From positions 1-48,380 of the forward strand of contig DASTMZ010000090.1 in assembly GCA_035713725.1 (NCBI GenBank): a DNA stretch of 48,380 bases. The letters run 5' to 3'. This document shows, piece by piece, positions 8,143-16,939 of the stretch. The stretch is from DASQPR01 sp035713725 (lineage in GTDB: Bacteria; Actinomycetota; Actinomycetes; Mycobacteriales; Micromonosporaceae). Numbering within the stretch: the first letter of the stretch is position 1; the number at the start of each line of letters is the position of its first letter. A program made the translations under genes and the position numbers. Below the pieces are notes generated by a model. It had not been told where the DNA came from and searched no databases. It worked only from the letters and a program-made list of their open reading frames with translations.

Positions 8143-9558
8143 ATGCCGATTGCCACCACTAACCCCGCCACCGGCGAGCAGCTCAAGTCATTCGACGCGC
8201 TGGCGCCCGACCAGATCGACCGACGGCTCACCCGCGCCGAGTCCGGCTTCGCGGCACTGCGTGACACCACGTTCGCTCAACGCGCGGCCTGGATGGTCGA
8301 GGCGGCGCGGATTCTGGATGCCGAGGTCGACGCCATCGCGGCGCTGATGACCACGGAGATGGGCAAGACATTTGCCTCCGCGCGGGCCGAGGTGGCCAAG
8401 TGCGCGCGTGCGTGTCGCTACTTCGCCGAGCACGCGCAGCGCTTCCTCGCCGACGAGCCCGCCGACGCGACGGCGGTGGGCGCGCGGCAGGCGTACGCGA
8501 TCTATCGACCGCTCGGGCCGGTGCTGGCCATCATGCCGTGGAACTTTCCGCTCTGGCAGGCCATGCGATTCGCCGCGCCAGCGTTGATGGCGGGCAACGT
8601 CGGGCTGCTGAAGCACGCGTCGAACGTGCCGCAGACTGCGCTGTTTATGGAGGAGTTGTTCAGTCGAGCGGGCTATCCGGACGGCAGCTTCCAAACGTTG
8701 CTGATCGGGGCGGACGCGGTGGAAAGCGTGCTCGTCGATCCCCGTGTCAAAGCGGCGACGTTGACGGGCAGCGAGGCCGCCGGGCGGTCGGTCGGAGCGA
8801 TCGCCGGCCGGGAACTCAAGAAGATGGTGCTCGAGCTCGGCGGCAGCGACCCGTACGTGGTGATGCCGTCCGCCGACATCGACGCGGCCGCAAAGGTCGC
8901 CACGACCGCGCGCTGCCAGAACAACGGACAGTCGTGCATCGCCGCGAAGCGGTTCATCGTGCACGACGACGTCTATGACGCGTTCGCCGACGCATTCGTC
9001 GCGCACATGTCGCTGCTGAACGTCGGTGACCCGATGGACAGCAACACCGACGTCGGACCGCTCGCGCTGCGCAGCGGTCGCGATGACGTCGCGGCGCAGG
9101 TCGCCGACGCCGCCGGCAAGGGCGCCGCGGTGCTGTGCGGCGGCGAGGCACTCGAGGGCGCCGGATGGTGGTACCCGCCGACCGTCGTCGCCGACATCAC
9201 GCCGGACATGGCGATGTGGTCGGACGAGGTATTCGGTCCGGTGGCCGGTCTGTTCCGGGCCAACTCGTACGAGGAAGCGGTGCGCCTCGCGAACGCGACG
9301 AGCTTCGGTCTCGGCGCGAACGCGTGGACGAATGACGCCGCGGAACAGGAGCGGTTCGTCAAGGATCTGGACGCCGGCATGGTGTTCGTCAACGGCATGG
9401 TCACGTCATATCCGGAGTTGCCGTTCGGCGGCATCAAGCACTCGGGGTACGGCCGCGAGCTGTCCGCCCACGGCATCCGCGAATTCTGCAACCTCACCAC
9501 GGTATGGATCGGCGGACCGGAACCCAGTGTCGGTCGCGCCGGCACACACAGCGAATGA
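8143..9558 (+). CDS. gabD: NAD(P)-dependent aldehyde dehydrogenase, succinate-semialdehyde type
   Basis: 471 residues, full-length ALDH superfamily enzyme. The N-terminus TTNPATGEQLKSFDAL and the region ALMTTEMGKTFASARAEV are typical of succinate-semialdehyde dehydrogenases. Key residues are visible: Asn134 in MPWNFPLWQAM (oxyanion), Lys157 in LLKHASN (cofactor), Glu231 in LELGGSDPYVV (general base), Cys265 in NNGQSCIAAKR (nucleophile), and EVFGPVAGLF for the hydride-transfer site. It likely oxidises succinate semialdehyde to succinate in GABA degradation, although family members can be promiscuous and no GABA transaminase is nearby. AAGGTGA lies 7 bases before the ATG. The following gene, DUF3140, begins 85 bases downstream. 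Confidence 0.9.
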   Translation: MPIATTNPATGEQLKSFDALAPDQIDRRLTRAESGFAALRDTTFAQRAAWMVEAARILDAEVDAIAALMTTEMGKTFASARAEVAKCARACRYFAEHAQRFLADEPADATAVGARQAYAIYRPLGPVLAIMPWNFPLWQAMRFAAPALMAGNVGLLKHASNVPQTALFMEELFSRAGYPDGSFQTLLIGADAVESVLVDPRVKAATLTGSEAAGRSVGAIAGRELKKMVLELGGSDPYVVMPSADIDAAAKVATTARCQNNGQSCIAAKRFIVHDDVYDAFADAFVAHMSLLNVGDPMDSNTDVGPLALRSGRDDVAAQVADAAGKGAAVLCGGEALEGAGWWYPPTVVADITPDMAMWSDEVFGPVAGLFRANSYEEAVRLANATSFGLGANAWTNDAAEQERFVKDLDAGMVFVNGMVTSYPELPFGGIKHSGYGRELSAHGIREFCNLTTVWIGGPEPSVGRAGTHSE

Positions 9559-9643
9559 CGTAAACGCGGCGTCCCATCAGGGATCCGCGAGCACAATCGG
9601 TGAAGCTGGGCAGCGGCGACGATCACGATGGAGGCGGCATCCC

Positions 9644-10042
9644 ATGGCGCACACCCGCGACGATCCGGAACGCGACGAGCTGTGGCGCGAGTTCCACCGT
9701 CTGGTGACAATGCCATCGCCGGAACTCAGCGACTGGCTGGTCGAGACCCGTGACGGCGTGGAGATCTACGCCAGCGAGCCAGACGTGGACGTACGGGAAC
9801 TCGGCGACGGCGTGTCGCGCCTTCTCGCCAAGCGCAAGGTCGATCTGACCCGCGCCGACGAAGATCTGATGGCCACCGTGGTGGACGAGATCAGCCAGTT
9901 GCTGGAGAACCCGCCGTCGACCGGTTCCGACCGGGGTCCGTGGGAGGACACACTGCGTACCCTCGGCCACGACCCGCTTCGCGAAAACGAGGAACTCGGC
10001 GCGAACTTCGACGAGGAAGAGCAATACCCGCCGGAGCGCTAA
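9644..10042 (+). CDS. DUF3140-like small acidic protein
   Basis: 132 residues, strongly acidic and fully soluble. The text LWREFHRLVTMPSPELSDWL and, further on, LLAKRKVDLTRADEDLMATV resembles the DUF3140 family of actinobacterial and related proteins of unknown function. The ATG at 9644 has GGAGG 9 bases upstream. The tail (ENEELGANFDEEEQYPPER) is highly acidic. No catalytic motif is apparent. It is downstream of the aldehyde dehydrogenase on the same strand but 85 bases away, so shared transcription is possible and not proven. Confidence 0.75.
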   Translation: MAHTRDDPERDELWREFHRLVTMPSPELSDWLVETRDGVEIYASEPDVDVRELGDGVSRLLAKRKVDLTRADEDLMATVVDEISQLLENPPSTGSDRGPWEDTLRTLGHDPLRENEELGANFDEEEQYPPER

Positions 10043-10127
10043 ACAACGCCGGAGCGCTCGACATCCACAGCGCTAGCGCGCGTCGACGCCCGGCAGGCAA
10101 CGCCGGATCGATGTCGCCGGGCGCGAC

Positions 10128-10133
10128 TACTGT
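10128..10133 (+). promoter_or_regulatory. -10 box of a probable leaderless promoter (TACTGT)
   Basis: TACTGT fits TANNNT and ends 8 bases before the ATG at 10142. No ribosome binding site is seen before that ATG. Transcript start at or within one or two bases of the start codon is likely. Confidence 0.4.
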
Positions 10134-10141
10134 CGGGCGCC

Positions 10142-10852
10142 ATGAACGCGGCAGCTGCGAATCGACGGGTCGACGCATACGTCGAATCCGGCGTCGGCAT
10201 GGCGTGGGACGACACGTTCGTGGCGTGGACGTTCGACCTCGACACATGGGGACGGTGCGGACAAGGCCTCGACGAAGCATCGGCGCTGGCCGATCTCCGC
10301 GACGAACTACGACGCGCAGGCGTCGACGCGACCGACATCCGCGTGGTCGAACGTGTCCACGGCGACGAGCTTGCGTTCGAACGAGATGCATGGCCGGCGA
10401 CCGACGACGAGCGCGCCGCGACGCTGGCCATCCTGGAGTCGGCTCGGACCACCACACTGGCGCTCCTCGACGCCTGTCCGGACGAGCTGCTAGACGTGGA
10501 CAATCCGGAGCGCGTGCTGCCCGCCTTCGCGCGCTGGCGAACGCTGCGCGCGATGTTCTGGCACGTAGCGGACGCCGATTGCCGCTACTACCTCGGCGGG
10601 CTGGGGCTCGAGACCCGGCCACGAGCCGCCGACCTCGCGACCGAGATGATCGAGTGCACCGCGCACGTGCGCCGGGTGGTCGGTGCGATGCCACTCGACC
10701 GCGCGGCGCGCGACGATCAGGGGCATTGGACGAGCACGAAGGTGTTGCGCCGACTCGCCTGGCACGAACGTAGCGAACTACGCGCGATGCGAGACCTCGC
10801 GGTCGCCAACGCCGCTCTCCTCGGCTGGCACTTCCGCCTGCCGTCGGACTGA
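10142..10852 (+). CDS. DinB-fold protein with N-terminal HicB-like extension
   Basis: 236 residues. Residues 1-80 look like a small alpha/beta unit (MAWDDTFVAWTFDLDTWGRC, then DLRDELRRAGVDATDI), reminiscent of HicB-like antitoxin folds that begin a number of DinB proteins. The remainder is a four-helix DinB/YfiT-like bundle: the helix with ARWRTLRAMFWHVADADCRY and the late RRLAWHERSELRAMRDLA carry the two His-containing motifs that bind a metal in this superfamily. Members include thiol-dependent transferases (mycothiol, bacillithiol), but most are uncharacterised. Its last 75 bases overlap the convergent EamA gene. A TACTGT box 8 bases upstream suggests a leaderless mRNA. Confidence 0.75.
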   Translation: MNAAAANRRVDAYVESGVGMAWDDTFVAWTFDLDTWGRCGQGLDEASALADLRDELRRAGVDATDIRVVERVHGDELAFERDAWPATDDERAATLAILESARTTTLALLDACPDELLDVDNPERVLPAFARWRTLRAMFWHVADADCRYYLGGLGLETRPRAADLATEMIECTAHVRRVVGAMPLDRAARDDQGHWTSTKVLRRLAWHERSELRAMRDLAVANAALLGWHFRLPSD

Positions 10853-11818
10853 TCGCGCCGTCCGCCGCGAGACGTAGACGCCGACCAGACAGAGCACACC
10901 GCCGGCGTACGCCAACGTGGCCGGTGTCTCGCCAAGCTGCCACCAACCGAGCAGGATCGCGATGGGCGGCACCACATACGTGGACACGCCGAGCCGCCCG
11001 GCGCTGGTGCGAGCCAACGCGTACGCCCACGTGGTGAACGCCAGTGCGGTCGGCACCGCGCCAAGGTATACGACCCACCAGATGTTGCCGGCGTGCGCGT
11101 CACCGATCTCGCGTACGAGTTGCGGTGCGTACGGCAGGCACACCACCGTGCCGATCGTGCACGCGATGCACGTCACGTGGAGCCCGGACATGGCCGTCAA
11201 CAGCGGTTTTTGCACGACGACCGAGATGGCGTAGACGATCGCGGCGACTAGGCAACCGACAACTCCCCACGCGTCCGAGCCGCCACCGTCGGAGGTGGCG
11301 AGTCCGATGACGACCACGCCGGCGAACGCGATCACGATGCCGCCGAGGAGCTGAGGCGGGAACCCCTCGCCCAAGACGAGCCCGGCGAGCACCGCGATGA
11401 GGATCGGACCGACGTTAACCAGCATCGACGCGGTGCCGGCATCCACGTGATGCTCGGCAGCGTTCAGCGAGACGTTGTAGACGCCGAACCAGAGCACTCC
11501 GATCACGGCCAGGCGTACCCACGCTTCCCGGCGGGACATCGCGGCCGGCACGTGTGGTCTTTGATTGCCCCCGACGGTGCTCTTACCGGTGACGCCCGGG
11601 GCTGCCGCGCGGAGCCGCCCGGCGCGCAGGCGGCGCACCGCCACGACGGCAGCGAGCACGAGCGAGCCAACGATCAGTCGGCCGAGCGCGAGCGCACCTG
11701 GGCGGAAGTCGTGACCGACCTGCCGGATCGCCACGAACGCGGAGGCCCAGGCAACCACCGTGACGCCGGCCGCGACGCCGGCGAGCACTAGCGACCGGCG
11801 ATCGGAGTGATCATTCAC
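10778..11818 (-). CDS. EamA/DMT-superfamily transporter (RhaT/YdcZ-like exporter)
   Basis: 346 residues with about ten predicted membrane helices in two five-helix halves, each ending in a glycine-rich helix (GEGFPPQLLGGIVIAFAGVV for the first half, GWWQLGETPATLAYAGGVLC for the second). This is the EamA drug/metabolite transporter architecture; substrates of such exporters include amino acids and other metabolites and are not predictable here. The GTG at 11818 is preceded at 6 bases by TACTGT on the minus strand, a leaderless arrangement. The hydrophilic C-terminal tail of about 25 residues overlaps the end of the convergent DinB gene by 75 bases. Confidence 0.9.
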   Translation of the reverse strand: MNDHSDRRSLVLAGVAAGVTVVAWASAFVAIRQVGHDFRPGALALGRLIVGSLVLAAVVAVRRLRAGRLRAAAPGVTGKSTVGGNQRPHVPAAMSRREAWVRLAVIGVLWFGVYNVSLNAAEHHVDAGTASMLVNVGPILIAVLAGLVLGEGFPPQLLGGIVIAFAGVVVIGLATSDGGGSDAWGVVGCLVAAIVYAISVVVQKPLLTAMSGLHVTCIACTIGTVVCLPYAPQLVREIGDAHAGNIWWVVYLGAVPTALAFTTWAYALARTSAGRLGVSTYVVPPIAILLGWWQLGETPATLAYAGGVLCLVGVYVSRRTARSVRRQAEVPAEESGVGDREVSHRA

Positions 11819-11824
11819 GCCCCG

Positions 11825-11830
11825 ACAGTA
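11825..11830 (-). promoter_or_regulatory. -10 box of a probable leaderless promoter (TACTGT) for the EamA gene
   Basis: On the minus strand TACTGT is followed by CGGGGC and then the GTG start at 11818: the 6-base spacing is the same as for the genes at 4195, 23088 and 40163. No Shine-Dalgarno sequence is present. Confidence 0.5.
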
Positions 11831-11945
11831 CGGACGACGCCGAGCGCCGCCAACCGATTACCCGTCTGTTGGCGTGTCCTCAGGTTCGACTCGTTAGGGT
11901 CGATCGGAGGGCCAGGGCGGCGAACCGAAGTCCTCACAGGTGATC

Positions 11946-13982
11946 ATGACTAATCAGTCTGAGAGGCCGGCGTCGAGTCACTCGGCGACGACGTTCGGCT
12001 ATAGCCCGGCGCTCGACGGCTTGCGTGCGTTTGCCGTCGCGTCGGTCGTGCTGTTCCACGCCGGCGTGAGCGGCCTGGGCGGCGGCTTCCTCGGCGTGGA
12101 CGCGTTCTTCGTGCTGTCCGGCTTCCTCATCACGTCGCTGTTACTCGCCGAGCACCTTCGCACCGGGCACATCAGACTGAGCAAGTTCTGGGCGCGCCGG
12201 GCGCGACGCCTGCTCCCGGCATTGCTGGTGATGCTGCTCGCCACCGCGATCGCCGGACATTACCTGCTCGACAGCAGCGACCTGTCGCTGCTGCGCGGCG
12301 ATGGCCTTTCCGCACTGTTCTACGTGGCGAACTGGCGGATGATCTACCGCGGCACCGGCTATGTGGCCGCGACCTCGACGCCGTCACCGCTGCAGCACAC
12401 CTGGTCGCTTGGCATCGAGGAGCAGTTCTACCTGATCTGGCCGCTGATCGTCGCCGGCTTGATCGCATGGCTCGCGGCCCGCCGGACCAGGTGGGTGCTG
12501 CTCGCGTTCTGCGTGGTCGGTACGGCTGTGTCGGCGCTTCTCGCCGCCGACTTCTTCTCGCCCGACTCGATCAGCCGGTCGTATTACGGCACCGACACCC
12601 GGGCGGAGGCGCTGCTGATCGGCGCCGCGCTGGCGGCCATCCTGTCGCCGGTCTCGAACCGGCCGGCGCCGAAACACCGCGGCCAATCGCGACATGTGGT
12701 GCTCGGCCTGCTTGCGCTGGCCGGCGCGGCGATCACCGTGTGGATGTGGCACTTCGCGCTGGACACCGACTCGTGGATGTACCACGGCGGGCTTGCCCTG
12801 ATCGCGATCGCCACCGGGTTGATCATCGTGCACGCCGTGGTCAGTCCTACCTCGCCGACCGCCCGATTGCTCGCCATCGCGCCGCTGGTGTGGCTCGGCC
12901 GGATCTCGTACGGGGTCTACCTGTGGCACTGGCCGCTGTTCGAATATGTGACCGCGGACCGGACGGGCCTGAGTCGGTGGCCGTTGCTCGCCGTCCGGTT
13001 GGCCGGCACGCTCGCGATCGCGATCGTGAGCTTCTACCTGATCGAGCAGCCGATCCGGCGTGGTGCGCTGACCCGCCTGGTGCAGCGCCGGCTGCCGAGG
13101 CGGGCACCCATCGGAGTCACGGTGCTCGGCGTCAGCGCGGCCGCGTTCGCCGTCGTGTTCATGACCGCGCCACCGCCGCCGTCTTCGCTGTCCGCGGCAC
13201 CCGTGGTCATCACGTCCACGAAGCCTCGGCCATCGTCCTCCGCGACCGGTGTCTACGTTCCGATGGATCGGACGGATCGGACTAAGGGCACGTCCGGCAC
13301 CGAGCCGCGGGTGACCTTCTTCGGCGACTCGGTCTCGTGGACCATTGGTACGTACCTGCCGAAGCATCCCGGGCTGTGGACGAGCGTACGGGCGATCGAG
13401 GGATGCGGCATTGCGACGCTGCCCGACATCCTCGAGCTCGGTAGCCCGCACACGAACTATCCGGGCTGCACGAACTGGCCGGCGCGCTGGCAGAAAGGCG
13501 TCAACGCCGACGACCCGGACGTCTCGGTGATCGAGTTGAATCGCTGGGAGTTGATGGATCGCAAGCTGGACGGCGTCTACCAGCACGTCGGCGATCCGGC
13601 GTACAACGCCTATCTCCTGGGACAGCTCGACAAGGCGGTCACCATCGCCGGGTCACGCGGCGCGGCGGTGGTGCTGTTGACGGCGGCGTACACGCACCGG
13701 GCCGAAAAACCCGACGGCAGCCTCTATCCCGAGGACGATCCGGCCCGAGTCAACGCATGGAACCAGCTTCTCGTGCAGGAGCAGGCGAAACACCCGCGTA
13801 CAGTGACGATCCTGAACCTGAACAAACTCGTGTGCCCGGACGGCAAGTTCACCTGGGACATCGGCAGCCTGCGCATCCGCAGCGACGGCCTGCACTACAC
13901 GCCGGCCGGCGTAGAGAAGATCATCGCGCCGTGGCTGCTGCCGAAGCTCGCCGCGATTGCCGACGGTACGTACAAGGCGTAG
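11946..13982 (+). CDS. Membrane acyltransferase-3 fused to SGNH hydrolase domain (OafA/YrhL type)
   Basis: About 678 residues. The N-terminal two thirds is an acyltransferase-3 domain with ten or so helices: YSPALDGLRAFAVASVVLFH has the characteristic R near helix 1 and the following His, then GVDAFFVLSGFLIT, the basic KFWARRARRLLPAL and HTWSLGIEEQFYLIWPL, all diagnostic. The C-terminal third is an extracytoplasmic SGNH domain with the nucleophile block FFGDSVSW near residue 460 and the terminal DxxH in SDGLHYTPAG near residue 648. Such fusions transfer acyl groups (often acetyl) across the membrane and onto surface glycans, lipids or secreted sugars. The ATG at 11946 is preferred over the GTG at 11940; the ribosome site is weak either way. 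No glycan synthesis genes adjoin it. Confidence 0.93.
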   Translation: MTNQSERPASSHSATTFGYSPALDGLRAFAVASVVLFHAGVSGLGGGFLGVDAFFVLSGFLITSLLLAEHLRTGHIRLSKFWARRARRLLPALLVMLLATAIAGHYLLDSSDLSLLRGDGLSALFYVANWRMIYRGTGYVAATSTPSPLQHTWSLGIEEQFYLIWPLIVAGLIAWLAARRTRWVLLAFCVVGTAVSALLAADFFSPDSISRSYYGTDTRAEALLIGAALAAILSPVSNRPAPKHRGQSRHVVLGLLALAGAAITVWMWHFALDTDSWMYHGGLALIAIATGLIIVHAVVSPTSPTARLLAIAPLVWLGRISYGVYLWHWPLFEYVTADRTGLSRWPLLAVRLAGTLAIAIVSFYLIEQPIRRGALTRLVQRRLPRRAPIGVTVLGVSAAAFAVVFMTAPPPPSSLSAAPVVITSTKPRPSSSATGVYVPMDRTDRTKGTSGTEPRVTFFGDSVSWTIGTYLPKHPGLWTSVRAIEGCGIATLPDILELGSPHTNYPGCTNWPARWQKGVNADDPDVSVIELNRWELMDRKLDGVYQHVGDPAYNAYLLGQLDKAVTIAGSRGAAVVLLTAAYTHRAEKPDGSLYPEDDPARVNAWNQLLVQEQAKHPRTVTILNLNKLVCPDGKFTWDIGSLRIRSDGLHYTPAGVEKIIAPWLLPKLAAIADGTYKA

Positions 13983-14008
13983 CCGGCGCCGCGGCAGTCC
14001 GGACCGGA

Positions 14009-16189
14009 CTAGGGCGCGCAGGCCTTGTCGACCGCGGCGGCGTCCGCGACGAATTTGTTGACCTCGTCCTGGCTCAGCGCCTTACCCTTGCTGACCGAGT
14101 TCGCGTAGGACGTGAGGTCGGCGGCGAAGACCTTCATCGCGGCCGCCGCGTCGGGCCGGCCGGTCTTCGCTTGTGCCGCGGTCATCGTGGCGGAGAGCGC
14201 GCGGAAGTCCGTCACCAGCTTCGTCATGTTTCCGGCGCGGGCGTCGGCGTCCATCGTCGCCACGGCGCCCGACTGCTCAACCGCGGCGCATCCCGGGTCG
14301 GTCGGTGCCGCCGCCGGCGTGGTGTTCTGCCGCACGACGGTGGCGACCTGTGAATGCCACACGGCACCCGCGATGCCCGCCTCGGCGGCGAGCCACAGCA
14401 GGCCCAGCACGAGTCCCGCGGTCGCGATCCCCTTGCCCCGCCCGGTGGTGCGGGCCCGGGCGCGCCCGACAAACCCGAGCACGATTGCGATGAGAGAACC
14501 ACCGATGATGCCGAAGAACAGCGCGACGGACGCCACACCGTTCGTACCGGTCGGTGTGTCATCTGGTCCCGTCGCGGCCTCGGTGGATGGATCCGGCCGC
14601 CCCGCGCGCCCGGGTCCGATCACTGTCGACGGCTGGTACCACCCGTCGCCCGAGTCCGGCGTCGGCGCCGACCATGGCGCGTAAAGCTCCGATTGCCGCG
14701 CCATCGACGACGACTGTCGGCGGTGCGACGGCGGTGCGGAACGCTGCGCGTAGGGCGGCGCGGACCGCGGCAGGTAGCCAGCGCCCGAGCCGGGGGCCAT
14801 GTAGGGCGCACCCGAACCGGGGGCCATGTAGGGCGCGCCCGAGCCAGGCGACATATAAGGCGCACCGGAACCGGGCGACGTCGGCGGCGCCGACCGTCGA
14901 CCGACCGGCGGCGCGGACCGTTGCATGTAGGGCGCACCCGAACCGGGCGCCATGTACGGCGCACCCGATCCGGGCGCCGACCGCGGACCGACCGGCGGTG
15001 CCGACCGCGGGCCGACCCCGGGCGCCGATCGTGGCGCGGGTGGCCCATAGGGCGGCGCCGAGCGCGGTCCACTCCCCGGTGCCGATCGCGGTCCACTCGC
15101 CGGCGCCGAGCGTGGCGCAGGCGGCCCGTACGGCGGCGCCGAGCGCGGTCCACCGGGTGGCGTGGAGCGCTGCGGGTAAGGCGGACCGGATCGCGGTCCA
15201 TATCCCGCGCCGGACTGCGGCGCCGCGGCCGACATGGCCGGCGGCGTGGACGGCAATCGGTACGGTTCGGGCGCGTACCTCGGCGGCACGCTCTGCGACG
15301 CCGCCACGGGCGAGGTGGCGGGTGGCGCGGACATGTGCCGGTAGGGCGGGACCGAGGCGTGTCGCAGCGGTGGCGCGGACGTCGGTCGCGACGGTGGCGT
15401 GGACGTCGGGCGGGACGGTGGCGCCGACGCATGTCGGGCCGCGGCATGGCGCCCGCCCCGGGACGGCGCACCCGACACCGGTCGCTCGGACGAGTCCGGC
15501 CGGCGCTCGCGTGGGTACGCCGTGTAGGGCCGCGCGCCAGCCGCTGTCGTCCCGGCGGCGTCCGCGTCGCGCCATTCGGCGCCCGCACTGGCCGCGCGAT
15601 CGTCCGCGGACGGGTTGCGCAAAGCAGTGCCGTACGCATCCGAGGCCGTCGGCTCACCGGCGGAACGTTCGCGGCGCGAGCGCGCGATGACCGGCCGGAT
15701 CTCGCCGGACACCTGGCTGTCCGGCACCTTGACATATGGCCTGGAAACCGACCCGGCCGGCGGCGATGACCACGTCTCGATGCCCGACAAGCGCGGCTGT
15801 GTCGTCGGACGACGCTCGGGCCATCGCGGTTCATCCCATTGCTGCGGCGGCCACAACGGCCTCGCGTGCGATCCGGGCGCTGACGAACCCCCAGATGACG
15901 AACCCGCAGATGACGAACCTGCCGGCGACTCTACGACCCGGTGCCGTCCCGTGGACGACTCGCCGTTCGACGAGTACCCGTCCGACGAGCCAGCGTCCGA
16001 CGAGTCGAGCCGAACGTCATCCGCAATGTCGGAAAGGTCTCCGCGATCCTGTCCGGACCGTAGCTCCGAGGAGTCGTACCAGTACGCATCGTGACCGCCG
16101 CCCGCTCGCGTACGCGCGCCGGGTCCGGTTCCGTACGACGGATCCGCCGAACCGGCGCGGTAGCCGGAGTCAAATCGTGGCGACGACAC
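14009..16189 (-). CDS. DUF4190-type membrane protein with long Pro/Ser/Ala repeat domain
   Basis: 726 residues. Residues 1 to about 545 are disordered and Pro/Ser/Ala/Gly/Arg rich, with repeats of the types RSAPPYGPPAP and GSGAPYMAP in the second half. A DUF4190-like pair of membrane helices follows (GVASVALFFGIIGGSLIAIV and GIATAGLVLGLLWLAAEAGI, joined by a basic loop). The C-terminal 110 residues are an outer helical domain that begins at a Cys (DPGCAAVEQ) and ends with VDKACAP, so its two cysteines could form a disulfide. The smaller gene at 16319 has the same helix pair and the same GC...AC bracket and appears paralogous. Similar proteins in actinobacteria are unassigned; long Pro-rich cytoplasmic tails often bind division or secretion partners. 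A GTG start at 16189 has GAGAGGG just upstream. Confidence 0.78.
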   Translation of the reverse strand: MSSPRFDSGYRAGSADPSYGTGPGARTRAGGGHDAYWYDSSELRSGQDRGDLSDIADDVRLDSSDAGSSDGYSSNGESSTGRHRVVESPAGSSSAGSSSGGSSAPGSHARPLWPPQQWDEPRWPERRPTTQPRLSGIETWSSPPAGSVSRPYVKVPDSQVSGEIRPVIARSRRERSAGEPTASDAYGTALRNPSADDRAASAGAEWRDADAAGTTAAGARPYTAYPRERRPDSSERPVSGAPSRGGRHAAARHASAPPSRPTSTPPSRPTSAPPLRHASVPPYRHMSAPPATSPVAASQSVPPRYAPEPYRLPSTPPAMSAAAPQSGAGYGPRSGPPYPQRSTPPGGPRSAPPYGPPAPRSAPASGPRSAPGSGPRSAPPYGPPAPRSAPGVGPRSAPPVGPRSAPGSGAPYMAPGSGAPYMQRSAPPVGRRSAPPTSPGSGAPYMSPGSGAPYMAPGSGAPYMAPGSGAGYLPRSAPPYAQRSAPPSHRRQSSSMARQSELYAPWSAPTPDSGDGWYQPSTVIGPGRAGRPDPSTEAATGPDDTPTGTNGVASVALFFGIIGGSLIAIVLGFVGRARARTTGRGKGIATAGLVLGLLWLAAEAGIAGAVWHSQVATVVRQNTTPAAAPTDPGCAAVEQSGAVATMDADARAGNMTKLVTDFRALSATMTAAQAKTGRPDAAAAMKVFAADLTSYANSVSKGKALSQDEVNKFVADAAAVDKACAP
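14766..14990 (-). repeat. About 30-bp tandem repeats coding for GSGAPYMAP units
   Basis: Blocks such as GAGCCGGGGGCCATGTAGGG (plus strand) recur at about 30-base steps with small changes, coding for the GSGAPYMAP/GSGAPYMSP peptides of the protein above; looser repeats coding for RSAPP/GPRSAP extend to about 15180. The period is a multiple of three, so gain or loss of units keeps the frame. These are not CRISPR repeats. Confidence 0.75.
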
Positions 16190-16318
16190 GTGTCCCTCTC
16201 GCCCGGGAGCACTTGATCGGACACTGTAGCGTTCCGGACGGCTGACCGCACCCCGTACGGATGAAGGAATTTCCGCAGTTACGACGCTTGTCGGCGCGTT
16301 GATCGTCCGATGTGGATG

Positions 16319-16939
16319 TTAGAAACTGCCGCACGCACGGTGCAGCACGTCGTTGTCGGTCTGCGCCTTCGTCAGGGTGGCCGCGTCCGGCTGCGCGTTC
16401 TGGCTCAGGTATTGCAGGATGATGTCCATGTCGCTGGCCTCGGTCTGTGCCGCCGCGCGCACCTCCGCACGGTGCGTGACCTGTGCGATCCGGTTCAGCG
16501 TCGTCAGGTAGACGCGGAGGTCCGCGACATAAGGTGCGCCGGCCGCCTTGTCGGCGTCCAGTCGCGCGGCCGGATAGTCGCTATCGAATTGCGCCAGCAT
16601 GCGGCAGCCCCGGTTTTGCGCCTTGAGGACGTGTGGCGTCACGACCGCCACCACGACGCCGCCGACCGCCCAGATCAGCGACAGCGCGAGCCCGACGATC
16701 GACATCCGCAGACCGATCTTGACGTCGCGCGCCCGCCTGATGCCCAGCGCGCTGACGATCGCGCCAAACAACGGCAGCGGAAGGATGCCCAGGACAAGCC
16801 CGGCGACGGCAAGCGGATTGGTCTGTTTCGCCTCGGCCCCGGTCGGATACTCCGGTGCCACCGGCGGGGCGATCGTCTGGGTCAAGACTCGTCCCGTGGA
16901 CGCGTCCGGCTCGTCGTAGTCATCTACCGGGGTCGTCAA
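16319..16939 (-). CDS. DUF4190-type small membrane protein, paralogue of the preceding gene
   Basis: 206 residues from a TTG start at 16939, chosen because GGGAGAG lies 5 bases before it and the upstream codons look non-coding. A short acidic cytoplasmic part (TTPVDDYDEPDASTGRVLTQ) leads to a DUF4190 helix pair: NPLAVAGLVLGILPLPLFGA, a loop with IRRARDVKIGLRM, then SIVGLALSLIWAVGGVVVAV. The outer domain of about 100 helical residues starts with RGCRMLAQF and ends with HRACGSF, so two cysteines bracket it, just as in the 14009-16189 protein. The gene is 130 bases upstream of that gene on the same strand. Function unknown; the common outer domain suggests both act on the same extracytoplasmic process. 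Confidence 0.75.
   Translation of the reverse strand: MTTPVDDYDEPDASTGRVLTQTIAPPVAPEYPTGAEAKQTNPLAVAGLVLGILPLPLFGAIVSALGIRRARDVKIGLRMSIVGLALSLIWAVGGVVVAVVTPHVLKAQNRGCRMLAQFDSDYPAARLDADKAAGAPYVADLRVYLTTLNRIAQVTHRAEVRAAAQTEASDMDIILQYLSQNAQPDAATLTKAQTDNDVLHRACGSF

Noticed and set aside
14766..14990. Regular 30-base repeats considered as a CRISPR array
   Set aside because: No unique spacers; the repeats are contiguous, in frame and code for GSGAPYMAP peptides.
14354..15769. Arg-rich frames of 378-471 codons opposite the Pro/Ser repeat protein
   Set aside because: Shadows produced by the repeats; the minus-strand frame has the membrane helices, ribosome site and homologous neighbour.
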